Under the pieces are notes generated by a model. It searched no databases, was not told the origin of the DNA, and worked only from the letters and a program-made list of their open reading frames with translations. The translations under genes and the position numbers were made by a program. From Chryseosolibacter sp036402075 (GTDB lineage Bacteria > Bacteroidota > Bacteroidia > Cytophagales > Cyclobacteriaceae), in assembly GCA_036402075.1 (NCBI GenBank), contig DASWTP010000142.1:20647-84646 (forward strand): DNA of 64,000 bases. The letters run 5' to 3'. Within the stretch, counting starts at the first letter, position 1. Every line of letters starts with the position of its first letter. Below are positions 6,329 through 15,261 of this stretch, one piece after another.

Positions 6329-9236
6329 CATCCCACAGGATCTCTATTGGGTGCAGCGCTTTTCGGCCTGTGCCATCTTTAATCTGATGCCGGCAACTTG
6401 TGCCCGCAGCAGCGATCACAACGTGCTCAGGTTGCTCACGAACAGTGGGAAATAAAACCAGCTCGCCAATTTTCATGGAGATGTCAAAATGCTCCGCTTC
6501 GTACCCGAACGAACCGGCCATGCCGCAGCATCCTGATGGGATCATATGGACTTCATTGTTTCCTAGTCGCGTGAGGATCTTTTTCACATGCGTCATGGTT
6601 GACAGCGCCTTTTGCTGGCAGTGACCATGAACTTTGATCAGCTTTCCTGAGGTTTTGAACTGCGATGGTGTAATGTTTCCCGCCTCGAGTTCCTTCGACA
6701 AGAATTCTTCGATCATCAGCGTATGGTTGCTGATTTTGATCGCAGCTTCCTTTTCCGCACCCCGCAACAGATCCGGGTATTCATCCCGGAATGTAAGAAT
6801 CGCGGAAGGCTCCACGCCAATCAGTGGCGTTTCATGAGAAATCAACCCGCTGAAAAGGGCAACATTCTTTCTCGCCAGGGCACGGGCTTCTTCCAGTAAT
6901 CCTTTTGAAAGGAAGCTTCGTCCTGAATCATAATGGTTGACTATCCTGATTCCGTAGCCAAGTCTATCCAATAGCTTAACCGTTGTAATCCCGATCTCCG
7001 CTTCATTGAAATTCAGGAGCTCATCAATAAACAGGTAAACGGATTTCTTTGGATTGACCGCAGTTGGCCTGAATTCATTTTTGAGCCATTTTTTCCAGCT
7101 CATTTTTGAGAGGTGAGGCATGCTGCGGTCAGGGGCAAAGCCGATGATTTTTTTTGCCGTGCGCGCAAGCGATTTGTTATTGAAGACGAGATTGTAGCCC
7201 CACGGAGCGATAGCGGCCAGCTTCATGCCGAGGGAGAAATTTCCAATGAGCCGGCTGCGAAATGGCACTCCTTTTTCTTTGTAATACTGGTATTGCCATT
7301 CCTGCTTGAGCTTCCCCATGTCCACATTCGATGGGCATTCAGACTTGCAGCCTTTACAGCTAAGGCAGAGGTCCATCACGTCTTTGATCTCATCGTGAGC
7401 GAAGGGATTGGCTTTGTCGGAACGCGTGATCATTTCACGCAGAATGTTGGCACGTGCGCGGGTGGTATCTTTTTCGTTCCGCGTTGCCATGTAACTCGGA
7501 CACATCGTCCCACCGCTCAGCTCGGTTTTGCGACAATCACCGGAACCGTTGCATTGTTCGGCCGTGCGCAGAATGCCGAGGTTTTCGGAGAAGTCGAGAA
7601 TCGTATCAAATTGTTTTGTCTCCTGATCTTTCTCGAACCGAAGAAAGGTATCCATTGGAGGTGTATCGACAATTTTGCCAGGGTTGAAAATGCGATACGG
7701 ATCCCACACTGCCTTGAGTTCACGAATAAGAGCGTAGTTGTGCTCTCCGATCATCTGCGGAATGAACTCACCACGTAATCGCCCATCGCCATGTTCACCC
7801 GATAGTGAGCCATCATATTTTTTCACCAGCGTTGCGATTTCTTCCGCGATTGTCCGGAAAAGTCTTACGCCTTCAGTTGTCTTAAGATCGATGATTGGTC
7901 GGAGGTGCAGCTCGCCTGACCCAGCGTGTGCATAGTGAACACTATACAAACCATGTTTTTTCAAAACTTCACCTACATCGTGGATATATGCCGGAAGGTC
8001 GTTCACATCAACTGCAGTGTCTTCGATGACAGGCACAGGTTTTTCATCGCCTGGAACATTGGACAATAGCCCTAGCCCTGCTTTACGCAAATTCCAGACT
8101 TTTTTGATATCATCTCCACCTACGATTGGATACGAATAGCCGAGTTTATTTGCCTTGAGGTCAGCAATCAGACGCTGTGCATCAAGCATGGCCTGGGCTT
8201 CTGATGCACGTGTTATTTCAGCCACAAGAATAGCCTGTGGATCACCTTCAATAAAGAATCGGTTTTCAATTTGCCCGATGTTTCGCTTTGTGGCCTCGAA
8301 TACATAGTGGTCCATAAGCTCAACGGCTGATGGTTTGTGTTTCAGGGCAACAAGGTTTGCACGCAACGATTCGTCAATGCTGTTGCAGTGAATGCAGACT
8401 AGCTTTTTGAAGGGTGGATCGAGCGGTGTAAGTTTGATTTTTGCCTTGGTAACAAAAGCCAGTGTACCTTCGGAGCCTGCGATTAATGCGCTAAGGTTTA
8501 ACGGCCGGCCTCCGGCAGTGAACGGTGCCATCCGTGCAACGACATCAAGGGCGTATCCTGTATTTCTGCGTTCTATCGATGCCTTCGGAAACTGTCTCTC
8601 AATTTCTTCGCGATTCCTTCGGTCGGATAACACCCGATCAAGATGCTGGTAAATCTTATTTTCCAGTTTCGTCCGATCCCCACTGACCTTCGCAGCAATT
8701 TCATCGCTTGTTATCTCTTTGAACAGAGCGCTTGAACCATCGGCCAGGATCGCTTCAACTTCCAGCAGGTGTTCCCGCGTGCTTCCATATACAACTGAGT
8801 TTGATCCACAGGAATTATTTCCGATCATGCCGCCAATCATCGCCCGGTTTGCAGTCGATGTCTCGGGGGCAAAAAAGAAACCGAAAGGTTTCAGGTGCTG
8901 ATTCAGGTCATCCCGCACAATGCCAGGCTGAACAATTGCCCAGCCTTCTTCTTTATTGATTTCAATGATCGAATTAAAATGCTTCGACACATCTACCACA
9001 ATGCCGGCACCGACAACCTGCCCGGCAAGCGAGGTTCCGGCTGTTCGGGGAATAATGGATGTTTTATTTTCGCGGGCAAATGTGATCAGAGTCACTAAAT
9101 CTTTTTCTGAGGCAGGAATGGCAACCGCTAAAGGGATTTCCCGATATGCCGAAGCATCTGTGGCATACAGTCTTCTCATGGTTTCATCGGTGAAAAGTTC
9201 ACCCTGAAGAGACTTTCGTAGATCAGCGAGGTTCAT
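6318..9236 (-). CDS. FAD-linked oxidase fused to Fe-S/CCG domain (D-2-hydroxyacid dehydrogenase, YdiJ-like)
   Basis: 972 residues. The N-terminal half is a PCMH-type FAD-binding domain (about 35-250, with IPRTAGTSLAG and IGGMIGNNSCGSNS) followed by the FAD-linked oxidase C-terminal domain (about 265-520, with SGEHGDG). A GlpC-like ferredoxin part follows: a cysteine set around residue 550-575 and CLSCKGCKSECP near 630. The end carries the CCG-type heterodisulfide-reductase-like motifs (HGHCQQKA, SGCCGMAGSFGYE). This single-chain architecture is that of YdiJ and related D-lactate or D-2-hydroxyglutarate dehydrogenases that pass electrons to the respiratory chain. The substrate cannot be read from sequence. 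Confidence 0.88.
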   Translation of the reverse strand: MNLADLRKSLQGELFTDETMRRLYATDASAYREIPLAVAIPASEKDLVTLITFARENKTSIIPRTAGTSLAGQVVGAGIVVDVSKHFNSIIEINKEEGWAIVQPGIVRDDLNQHLKPFGFFFAPETSTANRAMIGGMIGNNSCGSNSVVYGSTREHLLEVEAILADGSSALFKEITSDEIAAKVSGDRTKLENKIYQHLDRVLSDRRNREEIERQFPKASIERRNTGYALDVVARMAPFTAGGRPLNLSALIAGSEGTLAFVTKAKIKLTPLDPPFKKLVCIHCNSIDESLRANLVALKHKPSAVELMDHYVFEATKRNIGQIENRFFIEGDPQAILVAEITRASEAQAMLDAQRLIADLKANKLGYSYPIVGGDDIKKVWNLRKAGLGLLSNVPGDEKPVPVIEDTAVDVNDLPAYIHDVGEVLKKHGLYSVHYAHAGSGELHLRPIIDLKTTEGVRLFRTIAEEIATLVKKYDGSLSGEHGDGRLRGEFIPQMIGEHNYALIRELKAVWDPYRIFNPGKIVDTPPMDTFLRFEKDQETKQFDTILDFSENLGILRTAEQCNGSGDCRKTELSGGTMCPSYMATRNEKDTTRARANILREMITRSDKANPFAHDEIKDVMDLCLSCKGCKSECPSNVDMGKLKQEWQYQYYKEKGVPFRSRLIGNFSLGMKLAAIAPWGYNLVFNNKSLARTAKKIIGFAPDRSMPHLSKMSWKKWLKNEFRPTAVNPKKSVYLFIDELLNFNEAEIGITTVKLLDRLGYGIRIVNHYDSGRSFLSKGLLEEARALARKNVALFSGLISHETPLIGVEPSAILTFRDEYPDLLRGAEKEAAIKISNHTLMIEEFLSKELEAGNITPSQFKTSGKLIKVHGHCQQKALSTMTHVKKILTRLGNNEVHMIPSGCCGMAGSFGYEAEHFDISMKIGELVLFPTVREQPEHVVIAAAGTSCRHQIKDGTGRKALHPIEILWDAIA

Positions 9237-9243
9237 AGCATGT

Positions 9244-9251
9244 CAAAAATA
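9244..9251 (-). promoter_or_regulatory. -7 promoter element (TATTTTTG) for the FAD/Fe-S oxidase gene
   Basis: Exact TAnnTTTG on the minus strand, 7 bases ahead of the ATG at 9236. A start at the usual distance would give a leader of almost no length. No clear -33 box. Confidence 0.45.
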
Positions 9252-9330
9252 AATCAATCAGTGCAAACCGCACAGTTTCTCCGAGGAGAACTCTCAAAAA
9301 ATGACACGCGGTGAGTGTGAGTAAAAGAGA

Positions 9331-10995
9331 TCAGGAGACCCCTTGTGCCGAGGCTGGTTTTTCCGCACTGCTCCGGAAAAGAATTTCAAACGTTGTACCC
9401 TGGTCTATTTGGCTGTTTACCGTGATTGTACCACCCAATGCTTCAACCTGGGTTTTCACCAGGAAGAGCCCAATGCCCTTTCCTTCAACATGGAAATGAA
9501 ATCGTTTGTAGAGGTTAAAAATATTTTGTCCGTGCTTGGTCAGGTCGATACCAATGCCGTTGTCCTGAAAATGGATCTTTACAAAGCCATCTTCCCGTGA
9601 GGAGGAGATATTGATCCTCAGGAATCGGTCGGGGTGGCGATACTTCAATGAGTTGCTGAGAAGGTTCAAAAAAATGCTTTCAACGTAGGCGCTTAGCGAA
9701 TAGATGGTCCTCGCCACAAAATTCATCGAAATTGTTGCATTCGTTTCTGCAATCTCGTGGTTGAAGATGATCTTTAGTTTCTCCATCATCTCAGCAAGAT
9801 CAATTTCAGTATAGAGCGTTGGACTGAGCCGCTGAATCGATAGAATACTGGTAAGGTCCTTTACGATGCCATCGAGTTCCTGAGAAGAGTGCTTGATCAT
9901 GGCGAAGACGTTAGCCATGTCCTCAGGGTCATTTTTATCGGCAATTGATGTTAAGCCAATGAGCCGCGCGATCGGTGCGCGCAGGTTGTGCGAGATGATG
10001 TAGGCAAACTGTTCAAGCCTGTTATTTTGTTCAAGAAGCTCCTTGTTCGCAGCAGACAAATGCTGGTTTTGTCGTTCGATCTCTGAGCTCAGGCTAGCGT
10101 TCTTCGAGCTGATTGCTACTTTGATGCGTTCGAGTTCTTCATTTTTCTGCATGAGCTGGTGCGCCTGCTTTTCGATTTGGTTTTGTTGCGCTACCAGATG
10201 CTCATTATGACTCACGATTTCTTCGCTCTGCGACTGGATCTCTTCATTTTGCGCGAGAATTTCCTGGGTACGCTCGTGAACTGCGCGCTCAAGCCGTTCG
10301 TTCTGTTCTTCAAGGAGGGCATTTCGTTCGGCTTCTGAATTTTTTAACTGCTCAGCAAGGCCGACCGTTTTATTGGAAAAGTAAGCTGTATACAAAAGCG
10401 TAGGAATCACAATCAGGAGCACCGCCACCTGGAGCATATAGATATTCCGCTGCGCATCGTTATACTCCCGTTTCGCCTCTTTTGCCACCTTATCCGCAAA
10501 CGCATTAACTTTTTTTGAAAAAACGCGATGATCATACCATACGCGGTAGCCGCGGTCCTCCACAAAATATTTCAAGAACTCCTGCCGCCTACCTTCATCG
10601 ATCAGGTTCTTCAAATCATAGATAAAATCAAAATATCCATTGGTAGATTCTTTTACAGCATTGAATTCATCAAGGGGGTAATTTAGGTATTCCAGGGAAT
10701 TTTGGACCCGTAAAAATATCTTTGCTTTGTTGCTCAAAGCTGAGTCCATCGATGATTTCATTGCTTTTCCGCTGTCAAGCGCATAGCCGCGCAAGCCAAG
10801 GTCCAGCAAATGTACATTTCGGATAATGTCAAGCGTGTTTACCTTGAGGGCTTCAGCCTGCTGCTGAATATCTACACTACGTTTCAAGGCTTCATTGTTG
10901 CGATGCATGAGGAGCAATTCCACAAGCAGACAAAATGCGATGATTGCCACCAGCACAAAAACGGACTTCTTGCGGTATTTCAAATTTCCACCCAT
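9331..10995 (-). CDS. CHASE3-type sensor histidine kinase
   Basis: 554 residues. Two membrane helices (about 11-29 and 187-205) bracket a periplasmic helical domain with the LGLRGYALDSG motif of CHASE3. A long coiled coil (about 215-330, repeated EEIQSQSEEI-like heptads) leads into the DHp helix with phospho-acceptor His336 (ISHNLRAPIARL). The ATPase domain shows an N-box (NLLSNSLKYRHP), DNGIGID and GKGIGLFLVKTQ. No response regulator is adjacent; a stand-alone receiver lies 3 kb away at 13.7-14.1 kb. The ligand is unknown. CHASE3 sensors in this phylum often feed CheY-like or phosphorelay partners. Confidence 0.9.
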   Translation of the reverse strand: MGGNLKYRKKSVFVLVAIIAFCLLVELLLMHRNNEALKRSVDIQQQAEALKVNTLDIIRNVHLLDLGLRGYALDSGKAMKSSMDSALSNKAKIFLRVQNSLEYLNYPLDEFNAVKESTNGYFDFIYDLKNLIDEGRRQEFLKYFVEDRGYRVWYDHRVFSKKVNAFADKVAKEAKREYNDAQRNIYMLQVAVLLIVIPTLLYTAYFSNKTVGLAEQLKNSEAERNALLEEQNERLERAVHERTQEILAQNEEIQSQSEEIVSHNEHLVAQQNQIEKQAHQLMQKNEELERIKVAISSKNASLSSEIERQNQHLSAANKELLEQNNRLEQFAYIISHNLRAPIARLIGLTSIADKNDPEDMANVFAMIKHSSQELDGIVKDLTSILSIQRLSPTLYTEIDLAEMMEKLKIIFNHEIAETNATISMNFVARTIYSLSAYVESIFLNLLSNSLKYRHPDRFLRINISSSREDGFVKIHFQDNGIGIDLTKHGQNIFNLYKRFHFHVEGKGIGLFLVKTQVEALGGTITVNSQIDQGTTFEILFRSSAEKPASAQGVS

Positions 10996-11210
10996 GAAAT
11001 ATCAAAATGTTCACAATAATAACCCCGCAGGAGCCGTCCTCAACCTTGAAAGTAAACACGCAAAGGGTAAATTTGTTAAAGCCAGCGTCAGGGAATTTAC
11101 GGTCAATATAATGAAAATTGCGATGTGTGAACCCTAATTTGGCTTTCTGAGAGACAGTCGAAAAACCGACCTCTTCCGAGACGTTTATTGAACTTGCTTA
11201 ACCTATTCGC

Positions 11211-11870
11211 ATGAAAATAAGAGCTATCATTACAGGTGTCACGGGCATGGTAGGAGAAGGTGTTTTGCACGAATCACTCAACCATCCCGATGTTGAAAGT
11301 GTGCTGGTGATAAACCGAAGGCCATGCGGAGTCAGCCATCCAAAGTTGAAAGAAATTATCCATGCAGACTTTCATAATTTCACTTCTATTGAATCGCACC
11401 TCACAAATTATAACGCCTGTTTTTTCTGTCTTGGAGTTTCTTCCGTGGGTATGAAAGAGGCCGAGTACACCAACAAGACGTATGACCTCACCCTTCATGT
11501 TGCCAGCACACTGGCGCGGCTGAATCCCGACATGACGTTCTGCTATGTTTCCGGTGCCGGTACGGATAGTTCTGAAAAAGGCCGATCGATGTGGGCGAGA
11601 GTGAAAGGCAGGACCGAGAACGCTTTATTAAAGCTGCCGTTTAAGAAAGCCTACATGTTTCGCCCCGGATTTATTGAACCAACAAAGGGTCTGAAAAATA
11701 CGCTTAAACTCTACCGATACATCGGCTGGCTCATTCCGGTCGTTAGGGTAGTTTCTCCAAGCTTCATTTCAACACTTCGCGACATTGGTTTAGCGATGAT
11801 CCATTCGGTTACGAGGGGATATCCGAAACCGGTTCTTGAAGTGCCCGACATCAAGGCGTTAGCAAAATAA
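11211..11870 (+). CDS. NAD(P)-binding SDR-like protein (HTATIP2/YbjT-like)
   Basis: 219 residues. The nucleotide loop TGVTGMVGEG is at residues 8-17, and the middle has CFFCLGVSSVGMKE and YVSGAGTDSSEKG segments typical of atypical short-chain dehydrogenases. RVKGRTENALL and FRPGFIEP also match this group. The usual YxxxK pair is not visible, so it may bind NAD(P)H without being a classical dehydrogenase. It is transcribed divergently from the histidine kinase and is followed by nhaA on the same strand 69 bases later. Confidence 0.8.
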   Translation: MKIRAIITGVTGMVGEGVLHESLNHPDVESVLVINRRPCGVSHPKLKEIIHADFHNFTSIESHLTNYNACFFCLGVSSVGMKEAEYTNKTYDLTLHVASTLARLNPDMTFCYVSGAGTDSSEKGRSMWARVKGRTENALLKLPFKKAYMFRPGFIEPTKGLKNTLKLYRYIGWLIPVVRVVSPSFISTLRDIGLAMIHSVTRGYPKPVLEVPDIKALAK

Positions 11871-11939
11871 GAGCCTACATGTTCAACCGGAATTTGTCGT
11901 CTGGTCAATCGTTAGTAACTTGGCGCTTTACCAGACCGT

Positions 11940-13070
11940 GTGATTCTTACCCATTTATTTAAAGATTTTTTTAGCAGTGAGCGTGCCGGTGGAATGGTGC
12001 TGATCGTGTGCACGATCTTCTCTCTTGCACTCACCAACTTTTATCCTGCATATCACGAACTCTGGCAAGTAGAAATTCAAGGCCATCATCTCACCCATTG
12101 GATCAATGACGGGTTGATGACAATTTTTTTTCTATTGATCGGCCTTGAACTTGAGCGGGAAATATATGCTGGTGAGCTGTCATCTGTAAAAAATGCATTG
12201 CTTCCAGTAATTGCTGCCGTTGGTGGCATGATTATTCCCGCCTGCCTGTATCTGGTCTTTAACAACGATCAAAACGTTCGGGGATTTGGTATTCCGATGG
12301 CGACTGATATTGCCTTTGCGATTGGTGTACTCTCGCTGCTGGGAAAGCGTGTGACAGTTTCATTAAAAGTGTTTCTGACTGCCTTCGCTGTGATTGACGA
12401 CCTGGGCGCCATTCTCGTGATAGCGGTATTTTATACGAACAACCTTAACTTTGTTTACCTGGCCATTGCTGCAGGAATTTTAATATTCCTGTTCGTCTTA
12501 AATCGACTGAAGGTCAATGTACTCTGGCCGTACATTGTCGGGGGTTTTTTTCTATGGTATTGCATGCTAAGTTCCGGAGTTCATGCAACGTTAGCCGGTG
12601 TGCTTCTGGCCTTTGTCATACCGTTCGGCTCGGGCGATGAAAAGTCAATTTCTTATACGTGCCAGAAAGCTCTCCACTGGCCGGTGGCTTTTGTGATCCT
12701 TCCTCTGTTTGCACTTGCGAACACCAGCTTTTTCATTCCGCAGGATCTTCAAAGTGTTTTGACAAGCCCAATCAGTATTGGTGTGGCAGTGGGTTTGATG
12801 ATTGGCAAACCGATAGGAATTTTCGCCTTTAGTTATCTCTCGGTAAAATTGAAAATCACTTCGCTCCCGCCAGACAGCAAGTGGTCGCACATTTTCGGTG
12901 CGGGGATACTCGGGGGAATAGGCTTTACAATGTCAATCTTTATCAGTTTGCTTGCCTTCGAAGACGTTGCCAAAGTCGATCAGGCAAAAATTGCGATCAT
13001 GGCCGCTTCCCTCATAGCGGGCATACTGGGTATTCTCTACCTTCGGACCGCTCTTCGCCAAACTAGCTAG
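11940..13070 (+). CDS. nhaA: Na+/H+ antiporter NhaA
   Basis: 376 residues with eleven to twelve hydrophobic helices. The sodium-binding aspartate pair is visible in AVIDDLGAILVIAVFY near residues 139-146, together with ATDIAFAIGVLSLLGKR and the late IGKPIGIF and GIGFTMSIFI segments. It exchanges Na+ for protons across the inner membrane for pH and salt control. The GTG start at 11940 gives the normal N-terminus (HLFKDFFSSERAGG). The 3' end overlaps the convergent cheB-like gene by 8 bases. Confidence 0.95.
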   Translation: MILTHLFKDFFSSERAGGMVLIVCTIFSLALTNFYPAYHELWQVEIQGHHLTHWINDGLMTIFFLLIGLELEREIYAGELSSVKNALLPVIAAVGGMIIPACLYLVFNNDQNVRGFGIPMATDIAFAIGVLSLLGKRVTVSLKVFLTAFAVIDDLGAILVIAVFYTNNLNFVYLAIAAGILIFLFVLNRLKVNVLWPYIVGGFFLWYCMLSSGVHATLAGVLLAFVIPFGSGDEKSISYTCQKALHWPVAFVILPLFALANTSFFIPQDLQSVLTSPISIGVAVGLMIGKPIGIFAFSYLSVKLKITSLPPDSKWSHIFGAGILGGIGFTMSIFISLLAFEDVAKVDQAKIAIMAASLIAGILGILYLRTALRQTS

Positions 13071-13695
13071 GATTTAGCCGAAGATCATCGTGTTTGTAGA
13101 TCCGAGCTTCTCGTTTTGCTGATTTCGACCGAACCATCTCAGCCACTTTGTTTCCCAACTCGCGAGGAGGTAGTATAAAATCGGGGTGATCTTTAAGGAT
13201 CGTAGCCATCGGCATCGAATTAAACTTTGTTGATTCGGGATCCTGAACGAGCACATCACCACCCTCCATAAAAATTTTTAGTGCACCGTCTGAGCCATCG
13301 CTGCCCATACCGGAGAGAATTACGCCAATTGCTTTTGTCCCCGCCTCCTTGGCCAGCGACTCGAAAAAGATATTGATGCTGTTGTTGATGAGGTTGTCGT
13401 TTGGCCTGGGCACAAGCTTCAGTACATGGCCCTGCAGGTGAACAAAAACATCTTCGGGCATGACGTAGATATTTCCTGGCGAAATCCTTGTGTTATTCTT
13501 TATGCTTACAACGTTTAATTTGGTGAATCGCGAAATGATGGAGGCCAGCTCGCTCTTGTGCTCGCGGAAAAGATGTGTTACTACTACAAAGGCTGCATCG
13601 GTCTCAGCAGGTACTGTACTAAAAAACTCCTTCAGGGCCTGTTGTCCGCCCGCGGATGCACCTACGCCAACAATAAAGAAATCATGAGTCTCCAT
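13063..13695 (-). CDS. CheB-type methylesterase domain protein without receiver domain
   Basis: 210 residues covering only the CheB methylesterase/glutamine deamidase domain. The catalytic triad is visible: Ser14 in GASAGG, His41 in THLF and Asp133 in GMGSDG. No receiver domain is fused. A single-domain response regulator gene lies 34 bases upstream in the same orientation and may act with it. No chemoreceptor, CheR or CheA is in the window, so chemotaxis is not implied; such orphan CheB domains also occur in CheB/CheR-type signalling hybrids. Confidence 0.88.
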   Translation of the reverse strand: METHDFFIVGVGASAGGQQALKEFFSTVPAETDAAFVVVTHLFREHKSELASIISRFTKLNVVSIKNNTRISPGNIYVMPEDVFVHLQGHVLKLVPRPNDNLINNSINIFFESLAKEAGTKAIGVILSGMGSDGSDGALKIFMEGGDVLVQDPESTKFNSMPMATILKDHPDFILPPRELGNKVAEMVRSKSAKREARIYKHDDLRLNPS

Positions 13696-13729
13696 GCCGC
13701 TGCACTAAAAAAACTGAGCCAGCGAGAGA

Positions 13730-14110
13730 TTAAAGTGTAAACGAACTTTTTAACGTTTCAATGAGCCCCGAATACGTTGTTGGTTTGGTGATGAAAGTCT
13801 TGGCGCCAAGACTTTTTGCACGTTCCATGTCTTTTGGGTTCGTGGACGTGGAAAGGATCATCACCGGAATTTCGCGCAAATCTTTGTTCTGCTTGATTTT
13901 ATCCAGGCAGGTAAAACCGTCCATCTTTGGCATATTCAAATCCATAAAAATAAGATCCGGCAGAATCACCAGCTCTTCATTCAGGATTTTCAGTGCTTCT
14001 AAACCGTCTGAAGCCGTTAAGTATTGGATGCTCGTATCGATCGCATTCAACGCGTGACCGAAGACTAGTTTGTCATCTTCATCATCGTCAATAAACAGAA
14101 CAGACTTCAT
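13730..14110 (-). CDS. single-domain response regulator (CheY/Rcp1-like)
   Basis: 126 residues from the ATG at 14110; an upstream ATG at 14143 adds 11 non-conserved residues that cover the promoter. The receiver has the acidic pocket DDDEDD at 8-13, phospho-acceptor Asp57 (FMDLNMPKMDG), the switch Thr in LSTST and Lys in FITKP. The extra residues around ALNAIDTSIQY are typical of Rcp1-like receivers that pair with phytochrome-type or CHASE histidine kinases. No output domain. The cheB-like gene follows. Confidence 0.9.
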   Translation of the reverse strand: MKSVLFIDDDEDDKLVFGHALNAIDTSIQYLTASDGLEALKILNEELVILPDLIFMDLNMPKMDGFTCLDKIKQNKDLREIPVMILSTSTNPKDMERAKSLGAKTFITKPTTYSGLIETLKSSFTL

Positions 14111-14145
14111 TAGCGGGGCCCGGTTTACGAAAATGATGGGCAATA

Positions 14146-14153
14146 CAAAGGTA
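14146..14153 (-). promoter_or_regulatory. -7 promoter element (TACCTTTG) for the response regulator
   Basis: Exact TAnnTTTG on the minus strand, 35 bases ahead of the ATG at 14110. It lies downstream of nothing else on this strand, so it most likely drives the receiver-cheB pair. Confidence 0.55.
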
Positions 14154-14298
14154 CGATGTGTGCATGTCTTTCGGGTTGAGAGGGCAGCGTTTTTTCTCCA
14201 TTTTATTGCAAAAAAGGATAAAAAAATGATGGATTAATCCACAAATTTCCTATCGCTTCTTCGTCCTTAAGCTTGTTAGGGAGGCTGAACCGAGCAAG

Positions 14299-15261
14299 TT
14301 ACCGCTTGACGGCAATAACATCGCAGAAGTAGTGATCCTTATCGAAGAAGAGATCGGCAATGTCAAATCCTGACGAACTGAGCAATCGCTCGATTAACAG
14401 CAAATCAAACTTCTGGGAGATCTCGGTGTGAACAGTTTCCCATTGAGAAAAGTGGAAGGTCGTGTTCAGCGCCTTAATGAATACATCCTGATCTCTCAAA
14501 CTTACAAGGTAACTGGCGGCAGTGCCTGTCTCCGGATTATAGGTTGGATAGTGTTCAAATTCTGATAAAATGAACTGCGCGCCAAGGCTGCGGTTCAGTC
14601 TGTGAAGGAGGTTGAGGTTAAATTGCCGCGTGACACCACTCTTATCGTCATACGCTGCCTGAATTATCCGCGGATCTTTTTTCAAATCAAATCCGATCAC
14701 CATCATGTCATTCCGTGATAGGCGAGTGGATGTCTGCGTTAAGAATTTATTGACCTGCGTGAGCGTCATGTTTCCAATATTAGCGCCCAGGAATAGTACT
14801 ACCTTTCGTGTAGCCGGTTCGAGCAGGCGAAAAGCATCTTCGTACGATCCGTGGAGTGGTTGTATTGGTAATTCAGGGTACCGGACACGGAGCTTTTTGT
14901 TTAGCTGTTCGAGAACGGAGTCTGAAATATCTACCGGTGAATAACGGAATTTTGCTGCCGCGTGCTGCAATGCGTCAAGTAGCAGCTCTGTCTTTGTGCC
15001 GTCCCCAGCACCCAGCTCGATCAAATGAAATGACTGGCCTTTGTCGATGAAGTAGCGTGCAAAGTCTTCTTTGTGTTTGCTTAAGATTTCGTACTCGCAA
15101 CGGGTAGGATAATACTCCGGCAGTCGCATGATCAACTGGAACAGTTCATCACCTATGGCATCGTACAAAAGCCAGCTCGGCAGCGATTTCGGGCTTTTCG
15201 ACAGACCGTTCTTTACCGCCTCGATCAGTTCAGTATCGGTGACATACGCAATGTGTTTCAT
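14299..15261 (-). CDS. egtD: L-histidine N-alpha-methyltransferase EgtD
   Basis: 320 residues from the ATG at 15261. EgtD trimethylates histidine to hercynine, the first step of ergothioneine synthesis. Visible are the SAM-binding loop ELGAGDGTKT at about residue 82, SLPSWLLYDAIGDELFQLI near the start, EYYPTRCEYEIL and the LFLGANIGNM segment. The start codon overlaps the stop of the upstream egtB by one base (TAATG), so the two are translationally coupled. Confidence 0.92.
   Translation of the reverse strand: MKHIAYVTDTELIEAVKNGLSKSPKSLPSWLLYDAIGDELFQLIMRLPEYYPTRCEYEILSKHKEDFARYFIDKGQSFHLIELGAGDGTKTELLLDALQHAAAKFRYSPVDISDSVLEQLNKKLRVRYPELPIQPLHGSYEDAFRLLEPATRKVVLFLGANIGNMTLTQVNKFLTQTSTRLSRNDMMVIGFDLKKDPRIIQAAYDDKSGVTRQFNLNLLHRLNRSLGAQFILSEFEHYPTYNPETGTAASYLVSLRDQDVFIKALNTTFHFSQWETVHTEISQKFDLLLIERLLSSSGFDIADLFFDKDHYFCDVIAVKR

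Noticed and set aside
7113..7778. 221-codon plus-strand frame inside the FAD/Fe-S oxidase gene
   Set aside because: It is antisense to a well-supported conserved protein and shows no recognisable domain; long shadow frames are common opposite such genes.
9276..9293. TTCTCC-GA-GGAGAA hairpin between the kinase and oxidase genes
   Set aside because: The 2-base loop makes it unstable and no T-run follows on the minus strand.
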